From Halomonas getboli (GTDB lineage Bacteria > Pseudomonadota > Gammaproteobacteria > Pseudomonadales > Halomonadaceae): DNA of 64,000 bases. Each line of letters starts with the position of its first letter. The first letter of the stretch is position 1. Shown piece by piece: positions 35,529-43,028 of the stretch. The stretch lies in assembly GCF_023094245.1 (NCBI RefSeq), contig NZ_JALMEW010000003.1:363847-427846 (forward strand), in the 5' to 3' direction. The translations under genes were made by a program, and so were the position numbers. The notes beneath the pieces were generated by a model. It saw only the letters and a list, made by a program, of their open reading frames with translations, was not told the DNA's origin and did not search any database.

Positions 35529-35546
35529 CGCGCTTTCGCGACATAT

Positions 35547-35554
35547 TGAATTCA
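35547..35554. promoter_or_regulatory. TGAATTCA palindrome before the aminotransferase gene
   Basis: Third copy of the octamer, in the AT-rich 57-nt gap before the aminotransferase gene, 32-39 nt upstream of its start. It may mark an internal promoter. Confidence 0.4.
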
Positions 35555-35585
35555 TTATCCAAAATACAAGAATCGGAGAGATCGC

Positions 35586-36794
35586 ATGCTGAACCTCGAC
35601 TTCCACCCTTCCGGCCGCCACTTCCTGCAGATTCCCGGGCCCTCGCCGGTGCCCGACCGCATCCTGCGCGCCATGAGCCTGCCCACCATCGACCACCGCG
35701 GGCCGGAATTCGGCGCCCTGGGCCTCGAGCTGCTGGGCAAGATCAAGCGCGTCTTCAAGACCGAGAACCCGGTGATCATCTATCCGGCGTCCGGCACCGG
35801 CGCCTGGGAGGCGGCGCTGTCCAACACGCTGTCCCCCGGCGACCGGGTGCTGATGTTCGAGACCGGCCACTTCGCCACCCTGTGGCAGAAGATGGCGCGC
35901 CGGCTGGGGCTGGAGCCGGAATTCATCGGGCTGCCCGGCGATGAGGGTTGGCGGCACGGCGTGCAGGCCGACATGATCGAGGCGCGCCTGCGGGAGGATC
36001 GCGATCATGGGATCAAGGCCGTCTGCGTGGTCCACAACGAGACCTCCACCGGGGTGACCAGCGACATCGCCGCGGTACGACGCGCCATCGATGCCGCCGG
36101 GCATCCGGCCCTGCTGCTGGTGGACACCATCTCGGGGCTGGCCAGCGCCGACTATCGCCACGACGAGTGGGGCGTCGACGTGACGGTCTCCGGCTCCCAG
36201 AAGGGCCTGATGCTGCCCCCCGGCATCAGCTTCAACGCGGTGTCCGACAAGGCCATCGAGGCGAGCCGCCACAATGCCATGCCCAAGAGCTTCTGGGCCT
36301 GGGACGAGATCCTCGAGGCCAACCGCAACGGCTACTGGCCCTATACCCCCAGCACCAACCTGCTCTACGGCCTCAACGAGGCGCTCGACATGCTGCTCGA
36401 GGAGGGCATGGAGCAGGTGTTCGCCCGGCACCAGCGCTGGGCCGCCGGGGTGCGCACCGCGGTCGAGGCCTGGGGGCTGGAGGTCCAGTGCCAGGATCCG
36501 GCGGTCTACTCGCCGGTGCTGACCGGTGTGGTGATGCCGGAGGGCGTGGATGCCGATGCGATCCGCCGGATCATCTACCAGCGCTTCGACCTGTCGTTGG
36601 GCACGGGGCTGGGCAAGGCCCAGGGCAAGATGTTCCGCATCGGCCATCTCGGCGACTGCAACGACCTGACCCTGATCGCCACCCTCGGCGGCTGCGAGGC
36701 GGGCATGAAGCTGGCCGGCGTCGAGCTCAAGGGCAGCGGGGTGGCCGCGGCACTGGAATACTTCGCCGAGCATCCGCTCAAGGGCGACGCCTGA
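35586..36794 (+). CDS. Class V aminotransferase, glyoxylate-type (serine/aspartate-glyoxylate family)
   Basis: 402 residues, PLP fold type I class V. N-terminal GRHFLQIPGPSPVPDRILRA, HNETSTGVTSD, DTISGLASADYRHDEWGVD, and the PLP lysine at about residue 206 in SGSQKGLMLPPG. These blocks match the serine-glyoxylate and aspartate-glyoxylate (BhcA) aminotransferase group. It would convert glyoxylate to glycine with an amino donor, or aminate a related 2-oxo acid. Glyoxylate is made by nearby glc and ureide genes, which supports the call. Which donor it uses cannot be read from sequence. Confidence 0.87.
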   Translation: MLNLDFHPSGRHFLQIPGPSPVPDRILRAMSLPTIDHRGPEFGALGLELLGKIKRVFKTENPVIIYPASGTGAWEAALSNTLSPGDRVLMFETGHFATLWQKMARRLGLEPEFIGLPGDEGWRHGVQADMIEARLREDRDHGIKAVCVVHNETSTGVTSDIAAVRRAIDAAGHPALLLVDTISGLASADYRHDEWGVDVTVSGSQKGLMLPPGISFNAVSDKAIEASRHNAMPKSFWAWDEILEANRNGYWPYTPSTNLLYGLNEALDMLLEEGMEQVFARHQRWAAGVRTAVEAWGLEVQCQDPAVYSPVLTGVVMPEGVDADAIRRIIYQRFDLSLGTGLGKAQGKMFRIGHLGDCNDLTLIATLGGCEAGMKLAGVELKGSGVAAALEYFAEHPLKGDA

Positions 36795-36827
36795 TCGCCG
36801 CCGACCGGCACTGTCGAGGAGACCGCC

Positions 36828-39800
36828 ATGACGTCGCTGAAGGATCACACCCGGTCGCGTGATGCCCGGATCAAGCCGGTCACGGAGCTGGCCGCCCGAC
36901 TGTCGCGAGAGCTCAAGGGCGAGGCGCGCTTCGATCACGCCTCGCGGGGGCGCTATGCGACCGACGCTTCCATCTATCAGGTCACGCCCGTGGGCGTGGT
37001 GATTCCCCGTGACCAGGACGATCTGCGCCTGGCGCTGGACATCGCCCGCGATGCCCGGGTGCCGATGCTGGCCCGCGGTGCCGGTACCAGCCAGTGCGGC
37101 CAGACGGTGGGCGAAGCGCTGGTGATCGACACCACGCGCTGGCTGAACCAGGTGGTGGCGTTCGACCCCGAGGCGCGCACCGTGGTGGTCGAGCCCGGCA
37201 TCGTGCTCGACCACCTCAACGCCTGGCTCAAGCCCCATGGGCTCTGGTATCCGGTGGATGTCTCCACCAGCGCCCAGTGCACCCTCGGGGGCATGGCCGG
37301 CAACAACTCCTGCGGCTCGCGCTCGATCCGCTACGGCAACATGGTCCACAACGTGCTGGGCGTGGACGCCCTGCTGGCCGACGGCAGCGAGGCCAGCTTC
37401 GGTTTCGTCGACGAGCTGGCCGCGGGCACGCGGGCACGGCAGCTGGCCGAGGACCTGCGAGCCATCGCCGAGCGGGTAGGGCCCGAGATCCGCGAGCATT
37501 TCCCCAAGGTGCTGCGCCGCGTCGGCGGCTATAACCTCGACCTGTTCGAGTGTCAGAACGCCAAGCCCTACGACCCCGAGGGCCGGGCCAACCTCGCCCA
37601 TCTGCTGGTGGGATCCGAGGGCACCCTGGGCGTCAGCCGTACGCTCACCCTCTGGCTCTCGCCGCTGCCCGAGCACAAGGTCCTCGGGGTGGTGAACTTC
37701 CCGACCTTCTATCAGGCGATGGACGCCACCCAGCATATCGTCACCCTGGACCCCGCCGCCGTAGAGCTGGTCGACCGCACCATGATCGACCTGTCACTCG
37801 AGAACCCGGCTTTCCGCCCGGTGATCGAGAAGGCGCTGATCGGCCGGCCCGAGGCGGTGCTGCTGGTCGAGTTCGCGGGGGAAGACCGAGACGCGCAGCT
37901 GGCGTCGCTGCGTCGACTCGGCGAGCTGCTGGCCGACCTGGGGCTGCCGGACTGCGTGGTCGAGCTGCCCGAGCCGGCCGAGCAGAAGGCGCTGTGGAAC
38001 GTGCGCAAGGCGGGGCTCAATATCATGATGAGCATGAAGGGAGACGGCAAACCGGTCTCGTTCATCGAGGACTGCGCCGTGCCCCTCGAGCATCTGGCCG
38101 AGTACACCGACAAGCTGACCGAGGTCTTCCATCGCTACGGCACCGAAGGCACCTGGTATGCCCATGCCAGCGTCGGCACCCTGCACGTCCGGCCGATTCT
38201 GGACATGCGTCGTGATGGCGCCGAGAAGATGCGCGAGATCGCCGAACAGGCCTCCGCCCTGGTGCGCGAGTACAAGGGCGCCTATTCCGGCGAGCACGGC
38301 GACGGCCTGTGTCGGGGGGAATGGGTGGCCTGGCAGTTCGGCGAGCGCATCAACGACGCCTTCCGGGAGGTGAAGCGGCTCTTCGACCCCGAGAACCTGC
38401 TCAATCCGGGCAAGATCGTCGATACCCCGAAGATGGACGACGACCGCTACTTCCGTTTCCCCAGGGGCTACCAGGCGATCCCGCTGACGCCGGTGCTCGA
38501 CTGGTCGGCCTGGAACGTCGAGCGCGATCCGCTGACGGGAGAGCAGAGCCCGCCGGGCAGCGGCGGCGACGCGACCCACGGCCTCGCCATGGCGGTGGAG
38601 ATGTGCAACAACAACGGCCACTGCCGCAAGTTCGACGCCGGCACCATGTGCCCGAGCTATCGCATCACCCGCGACGAACAGCACTTGACCCGCGGGCGCG
38701 CCAACACCCTGCGCCTGGTGCTCTCGGGGCAGCTCGGCGCGGACGGCTTGGCCGGGGACGACGTCAAGGACGCGCTGGACCTGTGCGTGTCCTGCAAGGG
38801 CTGCAAGCGCGACTGCCCGACCGGGGTCGACATGGCCAAGTTCAAGATCGAGGCCCGTACGGCCAGGGCCAAGGCCCGGGGCGTGTCGCTGCGCGACCGC
38901 ATGATCGGCGAGATGCCGCGCTATGCGCCCTGGGCCAGCCGCCTGTCGGGAGTGATCGGTGCGGCCGAGCGCGTGCCGTTCGTCGCGCGCGGGCTCAAGA
39001 AGACGCTGGGGCTCGCGCCCGAGCGCTCCCTGCCGGCCTTCGACGGCAACTATCTTGCCTCTCAGGCGCTCGTCGATCAGGCGCCCGCCGCCCAGGCGAG
39101 CGCCGAGACGCGCGAAGTGCTGCTGTTCGTCGACACCTTCAACAACTACATGGAAGGGCACAACGCCCGGGCCGCCAAGCGGGTGCTCGAGGCGGCCGGC
39201 TATCGGGTGCATCTCAACGTGACGCGCGGCTCGCGGCCGCTGTGCTGCGGCCGGACCTATCTGTCGTCGGGCCAGTTCGACAAGGCCAGGGCCGAGGCTC
39301 GCCGCACCCTGGATGCCCTGATGCCGTTCGTGCGACGCGGAGTGGCGGTCGTCGGCCTGGAGCCGTCGTGCCTGCTGAGCATGCGCGACGAGTTCCTGCA
39401 GTACGGTTTCGGCGACGAGGCCAGGGCGCTGTCGCAGGCGGCCTACCTGTTCGAGGAGTTCCTGGTCGAGGCGCACGAGGCCGGCGAGCTGTCGCTCGAT
39501 CTGAAGGCCACGGGCCATGCCCGGGCCATGCTGCACGGCCACTGCCACCAGAAGGCCTTCGATGCCGTGCGGCCCGTCGAGCGGGTGCTCGGCTGGATTC
39601 CCGGCCTCGCGGTCGAGACCATCGAATCGTCGTGCTGTGGCATGGCCGGCAGCTTCGGCTACGAGGAGGAGCACTTTGATGCCTCGATGAAGATGGCCGA
39701 GCTGTCGCTGCTGCCGGCGGTCCGTGACGCCGGGGACGATGCCGTGCTGGTCGCCGATGGCACCAGCTGTCGCCATCAGATCCGCGACGGTGCCGCTCGC

Positions 39801-39845
39801 GAGGCGGTGCACGTGGCGCGACTGCTCGAACAGGCCCTGGCCTGA
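36828..39845 (+). CDS. YdiJ-like FAD/4Fe-4S D-2-hydroxyacid dehydrogenase
   Basis: 1005 residues (E. coli YdiJ about 1018). An N-terminal FAD_binding_4 domain (ARGAGTSQCGQTVGEALV; TLGGMAGNNSCGSRSIRYGN), an FAD-oxidase C domain ending DGLCRGEWVAWQFG and FDPENLLNPGKIV, then ferredoxin Cys clusters from about 593 (CNNNGHC) and 653 (CVSCKGCKRDCP), then CCG domains (LCCGRTYLSSG at about 806; SCCGMAGSFGYE). It amounts to GlcD plus GlcF in one chain. YdiJ oxidises D-2-hydroxyglutarate; here the substrate may be another D-2-hydroxyacid. 33 nt after the aminotransferase gene. Confidence 0.88.
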   Translation: MTSLKDHTRSRDARIKPVTELAARLSRELKGEARFDHASRGRYATDASIYQVTPVGVVIPRDQDDLRLALDIARDARVPMLARGAGTSQCGQTVGEALVIDTTRWLNQVVAFDPEARTVVVEPGIVLDHLNAWLKPHGLWYPVDVSTSAQCTLGGMAGNNSCGSRSIRYGNMVHNVLGVDALLADGSEASFGFVDELAAGTRARQLAEDLRAIAERVGPEIREHFPKVLRRVGGYNLDLFECQNAKPYDPEGRANLAHLLVGSEGTLGVSRTLTLWLSPLPEHKVLGVVNFPTFYQAMDATQHIVTLDPAAVELVDRTMIDLSLENPAFRPVIEKALIGRPEAVLLVEFAGEDRDAQLASLRRLGELLADLGLPDCVVELPEPAEQKALWNVRKAGLNIMMSMKGDGKPVSFIEDCAVPLEHLAEYTDKLTEVFHRYGTEGTWYAHASVGTLHVRPILDMRRDGAEKMREIAEQASALVREYKGAYSGEHGDGLCRGEWVAWQFGERINDAFREVKRLFDPENLLNPGKIVDTPKMDDDRYFRFPRGYQAIPLTPVLDWSAWNVERDPLTGEQSPPGSGGDATHGLAMAVEMCNNNGHCRKFDAGTMCPSYRITRDEQHLTRGRANTLRLVLSGQLGADGLAGDDVKDALDLCVSCKGCKRDCPTGVDMAKFKIEARTARAKARGVSLRDRMIGEMPRYAPWASRLSGVIGAAERVPFVARGLKKTLGLAPERSLPAFDGNYLASQALVDQAPAAQASAETREVLLFVDTFNNYMEGHNARAAKRVLEAAGYRVHLNVTRGSRPLCCGRTYLSSGQFDKARAEARRTLDALMPFVRRGVAVVGLEPSCLLSMRDEFLQYGFGDEARALSQAAYLFEEFLVEAHEAGELSLDLKATGHARAMLHGHCHQKAFDAVRPVERVLGWIPGLAVETIESSCCGMAGSFGYEEEHFDASMKMAELSLLPAVRDAGDDAVLVADGTSCRHQIRDGAAREAVHVARLLEQALA

Positions 39846-39883
39846 TGCCGGATGCCGATACCGCGACAGGAGAGCATGCAGCG

Positions 39884-40900
39884 ATGATCGATCTGCGAAG
39901 CGATACCGTGACCCGGCCGACGGCGGCCATGCGCGAGGCCATGAGCCGCGCGGCGGTGGGCGACGATGTCTGGGGCGACGATCCCAGCGTCTCCGCCTTC
40001 GAGCAGCAGGTGGCCGAGCGGGCGGGAATGGCCGCCGCGGTGTTCTTCCCTTCGGGGACCCAGAGCAACCTGGCGGCCCTGCTGACGCACTGCCAGCGCG
40101 GTGAGGAGGTCATCGCCGGCCAGTTCTCTCACATCTACCGGGACGAAGGCGGCGGCGGTGCCGTGCTGGGCGGCATCCAGCCTCAGCCCATCGCGCATGC
40201 GTCCGATGGCAGCTTGCCCCTGGATCAGGTGCAGGCCGCGATCAAGGGCGACGACATTCACCATGCACGCACGCGGCTGCTGGCGCTGGAGAACACCTTC
40301 CGCGGCAAGGTGCTGCCCGAAGGCTATGTGGCCAGTGCCACGGCGCTGGCGCGTGCCCATGGCCTGGCGACTCATCTGGACGGCGCGCGGCTGTTCAACG
40401 CCTCGGTGGCGACGGGCGTGTCACTGGCGTCGCTCTGTGACGGCTTCGATTCCGTGTCGATCTGCTTCTCCAAGGGGCTGGGAGCACCGGCAGGGTCGCT
40501 GCTGCTGGCACGCGATGCGGCCTTCGCGACCCGGGCCCGGCGCTGGCGCAAGACGCTGGGCGGCGGCATGCGTCAGGTCGGGCTGCTGGCGGAGGGCTGC
40601 CGGCATGCCCTGGCGCATCACGTCGAGCGACTCGCCGAGGACCACGCCCATGCCAGCCAGCTGGCCGAGGGGCTGGCCGGAATCGACGGTATCGAGGTGC
40701 AGGCCTGCGACACCAACATGGTGTTTCTCGCCCTTCCCGAGGCGCACTGTCGGGCCCTGGGCGAGTTCCTGGCCGCCCGTGGCGTGCTGATCGCCGCGCA
40801 GCCGCGCACGCGGCTGGTCACGCATCTGGACGTCTCCACGGCCGACGTTCGTCACGTGGTGACGGAAATGCGGGCCTATTTCGCGCGCCGGTCCGCCTGA
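39884..40900 (+). CDS. ltaE: Low-specificity L-threonine aldolase family protein
   Basis: 338 residues (E. coli LtaE 333), PLP fold type I. MIDLRSDTVTRPTAAMREAM start, HLDGARLFNASVATG, and PLP Lys197 in CFSKGLGAPAGSLL, at the same number as in E. coli. It cleaves beta-hydroxy-alpha-amino acids to glycine and an aldehyde: threonine gives acetaldehyde, 3-hydroxyaspartate would give glyoxylate. The start at 39884 matches homologues; an in-frame ATG at 39845 overlapping the upstream stop adds 13 residues. Its presence with a glyoxylate-type aminotransferase suggests that glycine is an intermediate of this cluster. Confidence 0.88.
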   Translation: MIDLRSDTVTRPTAAMREAMSRAAVGDDVWGDDPSVSAFEQQVAERAGMAAAVFFPSGTQSNLAALLTHCQRGEEVIAGQFSHIYRDEGGGGAVLGGIQPQPIAHASDGSLPLDQVQAAIKGDDIHHARTRLLALENTFRGKVLPEGYVASATALARAHGLATHLDGARLFNASVATGVSLASLCDGFDSVSICFSKGLGAPAGSLLLARDAAFATRARRWRKTLGGGMRQVGLLAEGCRHALAHHVERLAEDHAHASQLAEGLAGIDGIEVQACDTNMVFLALPEAHCRALGEFLAARGVLIAAQPRTRLVTHLDVSTADVRHVVTEMRAYFARRSA

Positions 40901-40947
40901 GCGGGCTCGGCGCACCATCACGCATCATCGACGCGAGGACATGCCAT

Positions 40948-41472
40948 ATGGCGATCTATCGCTACGCAGGGCAGGCGCCGGACATCGCGGAAGGGGTCTA
41001 TGTGGCCGAGACCGCCGATGTGATCGGCCGGGTGACGCTCAGGCACGAGGCCAGCGTCTGGTATCAGGCGGTACTGCGCGGCGACACCGATCATCTCGAG
41101 GTCGGCGTCGGCAGCAACATCCAGGATGGGGCGGTGCTGCATGCCGACCCCGGCTTTCCGCTGACCGTGGGGGAGGGCGTCACCGTCGGCCACCAAGCCA
41201 TGCTGCATGGTTGCACCGTCGGCGACGGCAGCCTGATCGGCATCCAGGCGGTGATCCTCAACGGCGCCGTCATCGGCCGGAACTGCCTGGTGGCGGCGGG
41301 GGCCCTGGTCAAGGAGGGCGCGAGCTTCCCGGACAATTCGCTGATCGTGGGCGCGCCGGCCCGGGTGGTGCGAGAGCTGTCGGACGAGGCGGTGGATGGC
41401 CTCAGAAAAAACGCCCAGGGCTACGTCGAACGCGCCCGTCGCCATGCCGGCGAGCTCGAACGTATCGGCTGA
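40948..41472 (+). CDS. Gamma-carbonic anhydrase family protein
   Basis: 174 residues, left-handed beta-helix with hexapeptide repeats. Metal ligands His65 (VLHAD), His82 and His87 (GHQAMLHGC), and the Arg44/Asp46 pair (LRGD) of gamma-class carbonic anhydrases are all present. Members hydrate CO2 or bind CoA-type ligands (the CaiE/PaaY subgroup is a thioesterase-like relative found in CoA pathways). PaaY-like thioesterase action would fit the CoA-transferase and hydratase upstream. Last gene of the rightward cluster. Confidence 0.85.
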   Translation: MAIYRYAGQAPDIAEGVYVAETADVIGRVTLRHEASVWYQAVLRGDTDHLEVGVGSNIQDGAVLHADPGFPLTVGEGVTVGHQAMLHGCTVGDGSLIGIQAVILNGAVIGRNCLVAAGALVKEGASFPDNSLIVGAPARVVRELSDEAVDGLRKNAQGYVERARRHAGELERIG

Positions 41473-41499
41473 TACCGAAGCGTTCCTCCACCCCGGTGA

Positions 41500-41527
41500 T
41501 GTCCCCTCGATCCTGATCGTGGGGACA
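41500..41527 (+). terminator. Hairpin ending the TRAP cluster
   Basis: TGTCCCC and GGGGACA arms with inner CGATC/GATCG around a 2-nt centre, one mismatch, 28 nt after the stop. Followed by GGCTTGTTGG, a weak T-run. Confidence 0.6.
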
Positions 41528-41635
41528 GGCTTGTTGGAACAGATATCCCTCTGTCAGCGGGTGGGAGACGTCGGCCGGGGGGCTCAGGCCGGTCAGCGGT
41601 GCCTGAGCGAGTCTTCGGCGGGATGAAAAACCGTA

Positions 41636-41650
41636 TGTTGCAGTGCACAA
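41636..41650. promoter_or_regulatory. PhaR-like operator, distal copy
   Basis: TGTTGCAGTGCACAA, an imperfect version of the palindrome at 41663, 27 nt further upstream. Confidence 0.5.
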
Positions 41651-41662
41651 AATCACCTGCTA

Positions 41663-41677
41663 TGTTGCAATGCAACA
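41663..41677. promoter_or_regulatory. PhaR-like operator, proximal copy
   Basis: TGTTGCA-A-TGCAACA is a perfect palindrome 41-55 nt upstream of the phasin start. TGCA-rich palindromes of this kind are bound by the PHB-responsive repressor PhaR. Confidence 0.6.
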
Positions 41678-41717
41678 CGGGCCTTCGCCCGCTGTTCATT
41701 GCTATCGGAGGTGGAAC

Positions 41718-42068
41718 ATGACCCAGGCAGCGACCGCCAAGACCGGCGAGCAGTTCGAATCCCTCTTCGTGACCCCGATGCGCGCCTATGGCGCCCTCAA
41801 CCTCGAGACCGCCGAGAAGCTGGTGGCGACCCAGTTCGGCGTCGCCGAATCGCTCTCCGAGGCGACGCTGGCCCAGGCCCGCGGCTGGATGGCGGTGAAG
41901 AGCGCCGAGGACGTCCAGAAGGCGCTGGATGGCCAGCAGAAGACCCTGCAGTCGCTCGGCGATCGGCTGAAGTCCGACGCTGAGACCCTGCTAAGCCTTG
42001 GCCAGGACTACGCCCAGAAGAGCCAGAAGCTGGCCGAGCAGCAGTTCAAGGTGCTCGGCTCGTCGTAA
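41718..42068 (+). CDS. Phasin family protein
   Basis: 116 residues, almost entirely helical and amphipathic, with the phasin_2 pattern (EQFESLFVTPMRAYGALNLE then repeated Ala/Gln/Lys-rich heptads). Phasins coat polyhydroxyalkanoate granules and limit their size. The ATG follows CGGAGGTGGAAC. The two TGTTGCA-type palindromes upstream suggest derepression when granules form and titrate PhaR. A strong intrinsic terminator follows. No pha synthesis genes lie in the window. Confidence 0.85.
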   Translation: MTQAATAKTGEQFESLFVTPMRAYGALNLETAEKLVATQFGVAESLSEATLAQARGWMAVKSAEDVQKALDGQQKTLQSLGDRLKSDAETLLSLGQDYAQKSQKLAEQQFKVLGSS

Positions 42069-42143
42069 ACGATCATCCGCGGCGCCCGGCGGCCTCAAGG
42101 CCTGCCGGGTGCCATCCGAGCAAGGGGCCCTGCCGGGCCTTTG

Positions 42144-42172
42144 GGGCCATCGCCGCGCGATGGCCCTTTTTT
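42144..42172 (+). terminator. Intrinsic terminator of the phasin gene
   Basis: GGGCCATCG-CCGCG-CGATGGCCC followed by TTTTTT; 9-bp perfect stem and six T. Confidence 0.9.
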
Positions 42173-42201
42173 GTGCGTCCGGCCGTGGCCAGCGGAAGGG
42201 C

Positions 42202-42825
42202 TCAGCCGTGCTCGGTGCCGAGCAGGCGCACGACCTCGTCGTCGCTGACCTGGCCGAAATTGGCGAAGAACTGGCCGACGGCGCCGAAGCGGGCCGGGGC
42301 CTCGAGGCAGAGCACTTCGTCGGCGAGCGCCTCCAGGCGGGCCACGGTCTCGGGCGGGGCGGCGCCCAGGGCGGCGATCAGCCGCGCCGGCCGGCGATGC
42401 TTCAGGGTCTCCAGCGCCATGGCCATGGTGGCACCGGTGGCGCTGCCGTCGTCCACCACCACCACCACGCGCCCCGCCGGATCGATGGGCGCGCGCACCG
42501 GCGTGTAGCGGCGCCGGCGTTCGGCCAGCAGCGCCTGCTGGGTCTCGATCTCGCTGGCGATCTGCCGCTCGTCATAGTGGGCGGCCGTCGGCTCGAGCTG
42601 CACGCATTCTTCCTCGCCCACCGCGCCGATGGCGTACTCCGGATTCCCCGGCGCGCCGAGCTTGCGCACCAGCACCACGTCCAGTTCGCCCTCCAGCGCA
42701 TCGGCGATCAGCCGCCCCATGGGCACGCCGCCGCGGGGGATGGCGAGAATCAGGGGGTGCGCCTCCTTCAGCGGTGCCAGCCGACGGGCCAGCTGCTCGG
42801 CGGCATCGCGACGATCACGAAACAT
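42202..42825 (-). CDS. Phosphoribosyltransferase family protein
   Basis: 207 residues. Type I PRTase fold with AIPRGGVPMGRLIADAL at the N-terminus and the PRPP-binding VVVVVDDGSATGATM (about residues 118-132). This subgroup is the ComF/dienelactone-hydrolase-associated type whose substrate is unknown, not a known purine salvage enzyme, although xanthine permease genes lie next to it. The start at 42825 is supported by GGAGG 6 nt upstream; an earlier in-frame ATG adds eight residues without a ribosome site. It converges on the phasin gene. Confidence 0.8.
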   Translation of the reverse strand: MFRDRRDAAEQLARRLAPLKEAHPLILAIPRGGVPMGRLIADALEGELDVVLVRKLGAPGNPEYAIGAVGEEECVQLEPTAAHYDERQIASEIETQQALLAERRRRYTPVRAPIDPAGRVVVVVDDGSATGATMAMALETLKHRRPARLIAALGAAPPETVARLEALADEVLCLEAPARFGAVGQFFANFGQVSDDEVVRLLGTEHG

Positions 42826-42901
42826 GGCGGCCTCCGCTTTCGCCTGCATGGCTTCGAGTCTAGTTCAGGCGACACGCATTCGCGGCCAAGGTCTGGTTGA
42901 T

Positions 42902-42909
42902 TGTATACA
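42902..42909. promoter_or_regulatory. TGTATACA palindrome upstream of the purine permease
   Basis: TGTATACA in the AT-rich promoter of the permease gene, about 120 nt upstream of its ATG. One of seven GTATAC-core sites between 42.9 and 58.0 kb. Confidence 0.55.
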
Positions 42910-43028
42910 GTTTTAGTCGATATGGTATATCTCGATACCGATAAGTATGTATCCAAGTGCCGGCATTCGTTTGCCGGCGTGACGCTGACGGCTGAACGCA
43001 CAACAACACCACACCGAAGGCCGAGACC

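Noticed and set aside
34320..37736. Minus-strand open frame of over 1100 codons opposite the CoA-transferase, aminotransferase and dehydrogenase genes
   Set aside because: It is a mirror of high-GC third-position bias; the translation is His/Gly/Gln-rich with no domain, and the plus-strand genes show clear families and ribosome sites.
42826..43028. Purine-type riboswitch before the xanthine/urate permease gene
   Set aside because: No conserved purine or xanthine aptamer core was found; the region instead shows a GTATAC operator and a short AT-rich promoter.
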